Shown here: piece by piece, positions 25,339 to 30,427 of the stretch
How the letters are laid out: each line of letters opens with the position of its first letter
How positions within the stretch are numbered: position 1 is the stretch's first letter
Source: CBDCWA01 sp046048295
GTDB taxonomy: Bacteria > Pseudomonadota > Alphaproteobacteria > Rhizobiales > Hyphomicrobiaceae
Reading direction: 5' to 3'
DNA: 30,427 nucleotides
NCBI GenBank assembly: GCA_046048295.1
Contig: JBJOGJ010000014.1
Span: forward strand, 1 to 30,427
Program-made: the position numbers and the translations under genes
The notes under the pieces: generated by a model
Database searches by the model: none
Seen by the model: the letters and a program-made list of their open reading frames with translations, nothing else
Told to the model about the DNA's origin: nothing

Positions 25339-26799
25339 ATGACCGCATACGCACCTCTCCAGTACGATGTTTCCAGGTCCGGGTTTGCGCGGAGGTTTGC
25401 CAATGACCGCTCCGGCAACATCGCAATAATTTTTGCGTTAACGGCGATGACGGTGGTCGGCCTTGTCGGCGGCGCCGTCGACGTGGGCCGGTACCTGAAC
25501 GCAAAGACGCAAAATACGGCTGCGCTCGACGCGGCCGTGCTCGCGGCAGGTCGCGTGCTGCAGACCAACGGCTCAATCGATGACGCCACGGCCGCGGCGC
25601 AGCAGTACTACAACCGAATGAAGTCGCATGGCACGTTCTCGGATACCACGTCGTTCCAGATCGTCGACAATGCGACGCGCGTCCGCGCCATCCAGAATGC
25701 CGTCGTGGCGACGCCTTTTCTCAGCGTTGCCGGTGTGCCCGGGCTGGAGATCAATGCCGTCGCCGAGGCAGTGCTTGCGGTCGGCGGCAACGGCCAGTCG
25801 ACGATCGAAATCTCGATGATGCTCGACGTCACGGGTTCGATGGGCACTTCCAAGCTCAACGACATGAAGGATGCCGCAAAGGACCTGATCGACATCGTCA
25901 TCTGGGAGGACCAGAGCGAGTATACCTCGAAGATTGCGCTCGTTCCGTTCGCGCCTGCCGTCAATGTTGGCGAGTATTTCGAGGCGGTCACTGGCAAGAA
26001 CCCCGCCGGCACACCCGGCACGCCTGCTGTTCCGCCGACGTACGAATACCCGGCGAACTGCTACAGGAACAACGGCAACCTCAAGAACTCGTGCAAGAAC
26101 AAGCCGGAGTACATGACTGATCCGGGCTCGCCTGCAATCCCGGGAACACCGGCGATGTCTACGTGCGTCGTCGATCGCCAGGACGTCTACAAGTACACCG
26201 ACCAGACGCCGGGCACGGGACCTGCTTCGAGCAGGGGCTGGATCCCGACATGGAACGAGGAGAACGGCTCGACTTCGACCAACTGCACGCCGTGGGCCAC
26301 CGTCATGCCGCTGTCGAACGACAAGGATGCGCTGAAGTCGAGGATCGACAGCTTCTCGTCCTCCGGCATGACCGCCGGCGCACTGGGTACGGCCTGGGCA
26401 TGGCACATGATCTCGCCAAACTGGGCAACGATCTGGCCGGCGACCAGCACGCCGCGCCCCTATAGCGAACTCACCGAGATGAACTCCAAAGGCGAGCCGA
26501 AGCTGAGGAAAATCGCGATCCTGCTGACCGACGGCGAATACAACTACTACGGCGGAAACAGTGCCAACACCTCGCAGGTCTCGGCGCACGCTCAGCAGAT
26601 CTGCAACAAGATGAAGGAGGCGGGGATCACGGTCTACACGATCGGTTTCGAAATCGGCACCTCGGGCTGGGCCTTCAACACCATGCGCGACTGTGCGACG
26701 AGCCCGAGCCACTTCTTCAACTCGTCGTCGGGTGACGAGCTCCGCCAGGCCTTCCGCGAGATCGCGCTGCAGATCTCCACGCTCCGGATCACAAAGTAA
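25339..26799 (+). CDS. TadG-like Flp pilus-assembly protein with von Willebrand factor A domain
   Basis: 486 residues. The N-terminus is the TadE/TadG-like module: FANDRSGNIAIIFALTAMTVVG with one membrane helix (about 28-50), followed by GRYLNAKTQNTAALDAAVLAAG. A VWA domain starts near 155, with an intact metal site DVTGSMG (D163, T165, S167) and the later LLTDGEYN motif. Between them lies an insertion of about 120 residues (roughly 205-325) with six Cys and two Pro/Gly/Thr-rich segments, GTPGTPAVPPTYEYP and GSPAIPGTPAMS. It should be held in the inner membrane with the bulk in the periplasm. No other tad/cpa genes are near, so the gene is an orphan; such stand-alone copies are frequent in Hyphomicrobiales. 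A terminator follows. Confidence 0.88.
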   Translation: MTAYAPLQYDVSRSGFARRFANDRSGNIAIIFALTAMTVVGLVGGAVDVGRYLNAKTQNTAALDAAVLAAGRVLQTNGSIDDATAAAQQYYNRMKSHGTFSDTTSFQIVDNATRVRAIQNAVVATPFLSVAGVPGLEINAVAEAVLAVGGNGQSTIEISMMLDVTGSMGTSKLNDMKDAAKDLIDIVIWEDQSEYTSKIALVPFAPAVNVGEYFEAVTGKNPAGTPGTPAVPPTYEYPANCYRNNGNLKNSCKNKPEYMTDPGSPAIPGTPAMSTCVVDRQDVYKYTDQTPGTGPASSRGWIPTWNEENGSTSTNCTPWATVMPLSNDKDALKSRIDSFSSSGMTAGALGTAWAWHMISPNWATIWPATSTPRPYSELTEMNSKGEPKLRKIAILLTDGEYNYYGGNSANTSQVSAHAQQICNKMKEAGITVYTIGFEIGTSGWAFNTMRDCATSPSHFFNSSSGDELRQAFREIALQISTLRITK

Positions 26800-26824
26800 T
26801 CCGAGCACTGCACATCCCTTCAAG

Positions 26825-26850
26825 AGGGCGCCCCAACGGGCGCCCTTTCC
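26825..26850 (+). terminator. Rho-independent terminator after the TadG-like gene
   Basis: Perfect nine-base stem AGGGCGCCC (26825-26833) and GGGCGCCCT (26838-26846) with a CAAC loop, then TTCC. It begins 26 bases after the stop codon. Confidence 0.75.
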
Positions 26851-26909
26851 GTTCGACACAACCCCTTAGAACGATGTCCATACAAGCACAGAAGTCCTTG
26901 TTAATATTT

Positions 26910-26924
26910 CGAAAATGATTCTCA
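26910..26924. promoter_or_regulatory. Fur-box-like sequence, no clear target
   Basis: CGAAAATGATTCTCA matches 11 of the 14 fixed positions of the 7-1-7 Fur consensus TGATAATNATTATCA. It lies about 470 bases before the HU start and downstream of the VWA gene, so no gene is placed as a plain target. In Hyphomicrobiales the Fur homologue often senses manganese (Mur). A chance match is quite possible in this AT-rich gap. Confidence 0.2.
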
Positions 26925-26954
26925 CCGCAGTATCCATCCCACACGCGCACCAAT

Positions 26955-26996
26955 GAGACCCGGCAGCCAAACGCCCACAAGGCGGCTGCCGGGCTC
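26955..26996. other. Stable stem-loop in the gap between the VWA and HU genes
   Basis: CCCGGCAGCC (26959-26968) pairs perfectly with GGCTGCCGGG (26984-26993); GAG and CTC extend the stem beyond one bulged A, and GCC/GGC closes an inner loop around CACAA. No T-run follows on either strand, so it is not a plain terminator. It may be part of an RNA leader or a two-way transcription barrier. Confidence 0.5.
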
Positions 26997-27394
26997 AACA
27001 CATGGACAAATCCGACTGCGGATTGGCCAACCTGTTGCTCCACAATCACTTTTCTGTTTTTTCAGTTGGTTTACTTGATGTTTTTCGTTTTCACTCCAAT
27101 CAAATCACTCTAGTTCTTGAAATCACAATGTAATCTTCTGTCGTCCCAATCGACACAAGCGAATGGGCCCAACGGCAGGGAGGAGTCGCGTGCCCGGTAG
27201 CGCCCTCTGCGGGAGCATCCATTGCAGCAAATGGCTTCGACGAGAGGTCTTCTGAAACGCCGCCAAAGTGCGGCAAACAGAGCCTCCAGCGGCCCAAGTT
27301 GCGGTGGCATCTTTCGCCAAAAGGCATTATTGAGCGCATTTCATCAGTCAAAATGCGTGTCCGTTCACACAAACTCGAAAGACCAGGAGACATC

Positions 27395-27766
27395 ATGGCT
27401 GCAAAGAAGGCAGTGCCTGCCAAGGCAAAGAAGGCGGCTCCCGCTAAGGCCGCAACGGCGAAGGCTTCCGCGGCGAAGGCTGCACCGACGCCCGTCATCA
27501 CGCTGACCCAACTTGCGAAGGATCTCGCAGAGAAGCACGACATGCCGCGCAAGCAGGTCACTGGGCTGCTCGGCGATCTTACAGTCGAGATCACCAAGCA
27601 CCTCAAGAAGGGCGCCCGCGTGCGCGTCAACACGATCGGCGTTCTGCAGGTCCGCAAGCGGCCGGCGCGCATGGGCCGCAACCCCGCTACGGGCGAGGCT
27701 ATCAAGATCAAGGCCAGCAAGAAGATCGCGTTCCGCGCCGCCAAGGATCTCAAGGAAGCAATCTAA
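27395..27766 (+). CDS. HU-family DNA-binding protein with Ala/Lys/Pro-rich N-terminal tail
   Basis: 123 residues from the ATG at 27395, which has AGGAG five bases upstream. Residues 1-32 are an Ala/Lys/Pro tail with repeated AKA and KKA units, like histone H1 tails. Residues 35-123 are the HU fold: ITLTQLAKDLAEKH, then VTGLLGDLTVEITKHLKKG, and the DNA-binding arm around RMGRNPATGEAIKIKASKK. HU proteins bend and compact DNA and act in repair and replication. The open frame extends upstream to 27299 but those residues are not HU-like. Tailed HU proteins are known in alphaproteobacteria. It is monocistronic, between a long leader and a terminator shared with the convergent SLATT gene. Confidence 0.93.
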   Translation: MAAKKAVPAKAKKAAPAKAATAKASAAKAAPTPVITLTQLAKDLAEKHDMPRKQVTGLLGDLTVEITKHLKKGARVRVNTIGVLQVRKRPARMGRNPATGEAIKIKASKKIAFRAAKDLKEAI

Positions 27767-27789
27767 GGCCGACGCCTAGCGTCATGAGA

Positions 27790-27843
27790 ATCAGGAAAAG
27801 CGAGGGCCGCCTGAACGGCGCCCCCGCTTTCTCCATTCCTGAT
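27790..27843. terminator. Two-way terminator between the convergent HU and SLATT genes
   Basis: An outer stem ATCAGGAA (27790-27797) with TTCCTGAT (27836-27843) encloses an imperfect GC-rich hairpin (about 27799-27828, AGCG/CGCT with GGG/CCC inside). On the plus strand the inner stem is followed by TTTCTCC, on the minus strand by TTTTCC. It starts 24 bases after the HU stop and ends five bases after the SLATT stop. Confidence 0.65.
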
Positions 27844-27847
27844 GCCA

Positions 27848-28612
27848 TCAGACTCGCGGTAGTGTTGCCCAAAGCGACAGGCCGACGACCGGTGGCACGA
27901 GCCATACGGCCAAGTTGAGACCGTGGGTGCGCAGGAAGCGCTCTATCCTGAGGCTCCATAGGCGTACGGCATGGGTGCGCCCGCCGGTTGCAGCACCCTC
28001 CGGAGTGCGCCGCCTTTCTGCCAATGCGAGGCGATAGTCTATTTCGTCATGGTTGGCGTAGCGCTCCATGATGTCGTTGTAGCGGGCGATGTAGCCGCGA
28101 ATCTCATGCTCATAGGACACATGGGTGGCAGCCAGTTCATGGCGCAAGCGGTTGATCTCGAGGGCGCAATCATGGAAGGCGTGCGCCCGTGACTTGTAGT
28201 TGCGTTCCTGGTAGAGAAAACCGATCGCGAAGCTCAACGCACCGGCTACCACGGCAACGAAATCGACGATGGAAATCGTCATCGGCGCCAACGTGCCCTT
28301 GAATTGCAACGTGAAGAGCGGGATCAGAAAACCGTAGATGCCTGCGATCGCCAATGCCAACTGACCAGCGTCGTGCTTGCTCTCCAGCCGCTTGGCAGCA
28401 TTGAAGCGCGCCCGCTTCACGATTGCCAGCTTGCGAAGCAGGCGCGTCTTTTCATCGACATCCGGCACGCCTGCTGCCGTGTGCTGCCAGCGGCCGATGC
28501 CGAAATCCGGCAACTGCCTTCGCGCCGACGCGACCGCGCGCTGACGGGCGAAGTGGCGATCCTGGCGTTCCGGATTAGCCAAGCGCGGCTCCCTACTCGA
28601 TGCGTTGAGCAT
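27848..28612 (-). CDS. SLATT-domain membrane protein (predicted pore-forming effector)
   Basis: 254 residues. The SLATT pattern is seen: a charged helix (about 54-80), two adjacent membrane helices at about 82-103 and 114-134, then a long cytosolic helix bundle with FHDCALEINRLRHEL and the family end motif YNDIMERYANHDEIDYRLA (178-196). A third hydrophobic helix at 230-251 is extra to the core domain. SLATT proteins were predicted by comparative genomics to be membrane effectors of nucleotide-sensing and conflict systems, probably acting by making pores. The first 50 residues are basic and may be disordered or not translated; the ATG at 28612 has no clear ribosome site and a GTG at residue 49 is another choice. 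It stands back to back with an NB-ARC ATPase gene, a usual kind of sensor partner, but not in one operon. Confidence 0.78.
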   Translation of the reverse strand: MLNASSREPRLANPERQDRHFARQRAVASARRQLPDFGIGRWQHTAAGVPDVDEKTRLLRKLAIVKRARFNAAKRLESKHDAGQLALAIAGIYGFLIPLFTLQFKGTLAPMTISIVDFVAVVAGALSFAIGFLYQERNYKSRAHAFHDCALEINRLRHELAATHVSYEHEIRGYIARYNDIMERYANHDEIDYRLALAERRRTPEGAATGGRTHAVRLWSLRIERFLRTHGLNLAVWLVPPVVGLSLWATLPRV

Positions 28613-28679
28613 AGTGCAGCTTGCAGGCTAGACCGATTCGCCCGAGATGGCGGCAGATCCACGCGAAGGAACGGGGAAG

Positions 28680-28708
28680 AAAAATGCCCCCGGCCAGAAG
28701 CCGGGGGC
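28680..28708 (-). terminator. Strong minus-strand terminator upstream of the SLATT gene
   Basis: Perfect nine-base stem GCCCCCGGC (28686-28694) and GCCGGGGGC (28700-28708) with a five-base loop; read on the minus strand it is followed at once by ATTTTTCTTC. No T-run lies on the plus side. It is about 70 bases before the SLATT start, where no coding gene on that strand ends, so it should end a short untranslated RNA or act as an attenuator of the SLATT gene. Confidence 0.75.
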
Positions 28709-28713
28709 CAGTC

Positions 28714-28753
28714 AGGCCGGCCATGCGGGGGAGATGGGAGAGGTGGCCGGCCT
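28714..28753 (-). repeat. Ten-base inverted repeat with CU-rich loop, possible small-RNA or leader stem
   Basis: AGGCCGGCCA (28714-28723) and TGGCCGGCCT (28744-28753) pair perfectly around a 20-base loop. On the minus strand the loop is almost all C and U (CCTCTCCCATCTCCCCCGCA), open to pairing with ribosome-binding sites. It stands five bases from the minus-strand terminator, so together they have the form of a small regulatory RNA or leader. No clear promoter was found for it. Confidence 0.5.
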
Positions 28754-28885
28754 CGGGAACAAGTCCAGAATGGCGTGGTGTGATGCACTACGCTGTTCCG
28801 GGGGGCACAGGCGCGCCAGCGGGCGTCATTTCTATGCCACTCATCATCTGGTAAATGGTCGCTTCCGACAGATTGGGGATGTGGC

Positions 28886-30322
28886 ATGGCGGACGGCGTT
28901 GGTAATACTGGTAGAGGACACAACGACGTACGCGGTGAAGGCATGACGTCGGGGCTGCCATTGTCTGCGTTGCCGCTAAGGGTTGCGAACTTTGTCGGGC
29001 GCCAGATCGAGCTCGAGCGTATGGAGCGTGCGCTCTGGGAGGCACCGCACGCGGTCGCAATCGTGCCGGCCAGTGCCAGGGCGTTGGAGGGCGTCGGCAA
29101 GACCTCGCTCGCCGTTGCCTACGCCGAACGCAACCGTGACAGATATGCCGGCATATGCTGGGTCGATGCACGCCATGCCGACGCAACGCCGCACCAGTTG
29201 ATCGCACGGGCAGGCCGGACGATGCCCATCATCCAGGCAGAGCGGAAAGTGTCGAGTGCACTTCGGAAAGCGCTGGACCTCTATGCGCGACCGATCGATG
29301 GGCGGCCATGGCTCGTGATCCTTGACGATCTGGACGACGTGGAAGCCCTACCGGGGCTATTGCCGGGCGGTCAGGCGCAAATCCTCATCACCTCAAACCG
29401 GGCATTCTGGCCGAAATCGGTGGCAACGGTCGGCGTCGACATATTTCCTACGGAAGTTGCCGCAGCCTACCTCATGCGAACAGGCGCGAGCGTGGACGCC
29501 AGCAGCGCCAACGCACTTGCACTCCAACTCGGATACCTGCCGCTCGCCTTGTTCCAGGCGAGCGAGTACTGCAGGCGTACGGGGATGGGCGCCACCTCCT
29601 ATGCAAGACTTGCCGACCAGTGGTCGCGAGAGGTCAAAATGCGCGGTGTGGACAGTCCGGTGTTCGCGACGTCGTCGATTGCGCTCGACCAGGTCAAGAC
29701 GTTGTCCAAAGAGGCAGAACCTCTGTTGGATGCACTGGCATTGCTCGGTGCGAACGGCATCAGGCCAGAGTGGTTCCCCGGCACCCAGAGTGGCGGCCTG
29801 CAGAATGGCATTACGCGCCGCGGTGACACATTCGAATTGCTGTGCGACTGGTCGCTCGCTTACGCGCACACGAGCGAGGAAGGGCTGCAGTGCGTGAGCG
29901 TGCATCCCCTCGTGCAGCGCGTGATCCGTCAGCGGGCCATGACTCGCAACGCGATGCCGAAAGCCCTCGAATTCGCGCGACAGGCGATCGAAGCGGGGAT
30001 CGACGCGCAGAAGCGGCAGTTCGGGCGGAAGCGGCGCAACTGGAGCGGAGCAGCCGGCCTGCTGGCGCACGGGCTTGCGCTCATCCATCACGGTGCGGGT
30101 CAGGAAAGCGGACAAAACACCGAAACCACGCTCGCCACCTACGTAGACCAAATGCTGGACAAGCCGAAATTGAACGAAAGCAGAAGAGGCTGGCCGTCGC
30201 CGGCCATGGCCGGCGCTACAATTGCCGGCCTCTTGCTAGCAGGCACCTGCTACTGGGCCTACAGCGATCCACAGAATTTCGGCGCACTCGTTGCATACGC
30301 CAGAAGCATGGCGCAGCGCTGA
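28886..30322 (+). CDS. NB-ARC STAND ATPase with C-terminal transmembrane helix
   Basis: 478 residues. The NB-ARC module begins with the entry motif NFVGRQIELERM (35-46). Walker A is ALEGVGKTS (66-74), where the first Gly of the usual pattern is Ala. Walker B is WLVILDDLDD (142-151), the ILITSNR strand is at 166-172, and the GxP motif is LGYLPLAL (215-222). A winged-helix segment ends in VHPLVQRVIRQR (339-350), the place of the MHD motif. After this only about 80 residues follow, with no full TPR array, and then one membrane helix (440-459) and a short tail. STAND ATPases are switch proteins that assemble when they sense a ligand. The start at 28886 has GGGGA upstream; an ATG at 28943 is another choice. 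Divergent from a SLATT effector gene, which suggests a joint role in defence; this link is inference. Confidence 0.82.
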   Translation: MADGVGNTGRGHNDVRGEGMTSGLPLSALPLRVANFVGRQIELERMERALWEAPHAVAIVPASARALEGVGKTSLAVAYAERNRDRYAGICWVDARHADATPHQLIARAGRTMPIIQAERKVSSALRKALDLYARPIDGRPWLVILDDLDDVEALPGLLPGGQAQILITSNRAFWPKSVATVGVDIFPTEVAAAYLMRTGASVDASSANALALQLGYLPLALFQASEYCRRTGMGATSYARLADQWSREVKMRGVDSPVFATSSIALDQVKTLSKEAEPLLDALALLGANGIRPEWFPGTQSGGLQNGITRRGDTFELLCDWSLAYAHTSEEGLQCVSVHPLVQRVIRQRAMTRNAMPKALEFARQAIEAGIDAQKRQFGRKRRNWSGAAGLLAHGLALIHHGAGQESGQNTETTLATYVDQMLDKPKLNESRRGWPSPAMAGATIAGLLLAGTCYWAYSDPQNFGALVAYARSMAQR

Positions 30323-30427
30323 CAGCCCCCATTGGCTTTCAGGTCCAAAACGGACCGCCACTCATCGTCGATCGCTTAAGGATTTGTTGACCGGTGTCCC
30401 ACAAGCTTACTGGATCGACGAATCACG

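Larger units (their letters stand above)
26851..27394. other. Long AT-rich leader region upstream of the HU gene
   Basis: About 540 bases without a convincing gene on either strand. It holds a Fur-box-like site (26910-26924), a long stem-loop (26955-26996), a T-rich tract (about 27050-27090, with repeated GTTTTT and CGTTTTC runs) and then the near upstream region of the HU gene. Short open frames here lack ribosome sites and resemble no known protein. The HU promoter should lie in its right half; the -10 candidates are too weak to choose between. Confidence 0.5.

Noticed and set aside
26789..27049. Open frame of 86 codons on the minus strand after the VWA gene
   Set aside because: It runs through the terminator and the stem-loop and has no family resemblance.
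27299..27394. N-terminal extension of the HU protein by 32 residues
   Set aside because: The extension is not HU-like, while the ATG at 27395 has AGGAG just upstream and starts the usual Ala/Lys tail.
28711..28800. Leader peptide ending in SPISPAWPA on the minus strand just before the terminator
   Set aside because: The frame has no ATG or GTG start and no ribosome site after the last in-frame stop; only a TTG could start it, and no run of regulatory codons is seen.
28788..29207. Open frame of 139 codons on the minus strand over the NB-ARC start
   Set aside because: Very rich in Arg and Cys as antisense frames are; no ribosome site. A short antisense RNA remains possible and is reported separately.
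1..30427. tRNA genes, rRNA, CRISPR arrays, transposases or integrases
   Set aside because: Looked for by eye in the gaps and among the proteins; none was seen, though a covariance or profile search was not possible here.

Overview
This is a high-GC, densely coded, chromosomal-type stretch of an alphaproteobacterium, most likely of the Hyphomicrobiales (Rhizobiales). The evidence is the gene arrangement: an SRP RNA directly in front of dnaX and ybaB, kdsB-pheA divergent from a membrane-anchored cytochrome c, a yej peptide transporter with two binding proteins, a dnaX lacking most zinc-module cysteines, and an HU protein with an Ala/Lys/Pro tail. No tRNA, rRNA, integrase, insertion sequence or CRISPR array was seen. 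The assignment rests on reading alone; no database search was run.

Layout. 1-3434 (minus): SRP 4.5S-type RNA with a good sigma70-like promoter, then dnaX, ybaB and an amidohydrolase in the place where recR often stands. 3628-8059: nudC (plus), a repeat- and hairpin-rich gap, an unrecognised four-helix membrane protein (minus), then two tandem EamA/DMT exporters (plus). 8047-9783 (minus): kdsB and pheA, with pheA overlapping the second exporter tail to tail. 9965-10574: cytochrome c and its terminator. 10663-20017: a long plus-strand operon of two YejA-type binding proteins, YejB, YejE, YejF, a GhrA-like reductase and a small unknown protein. 20007-22326 (minus): leucyl aminopeptidase followed by an NlpC/P60 endopeptidase. 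22509-24998: iron-type alcohol dehydrogenase and a CNT nucleoside transporter, separated from the aminopeptidase by a dyad that looks like an operator. 25339-26799: a TadG-like von Willebrand factor protein. 26800-27394: a structured gap leading into the HU gene (27395-27766).

The right end (27848-30322) is the most unusual part. A SLATT-domain membrane protein (minus) stands back to back with a short NB-ARC STAND ATPase (plus) that carries a C-terminal transmembrane helix in place of the usual long TPR sensor. SLATT proteins are predicted pore-forming effectors and STAND ATPases are common immune sensors, so the pair is a candidate phage-defence or cell-suicide module. The gap between them holds a strong minus-strand terminator and a second inverted repeat with a CU-rich loop, suggesting a small RNA or an attenuator upstream of the SLATT gene.

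The rest is mostly housekeeping: DNA polymerase clamp loading, SRP targeting, NAD(H) turnover, phenylalanine and LPS-Kdo synthesis, respiration, and peptide uptake that fits with the neighbouring aminopeptidase and cell-wall peptidase.
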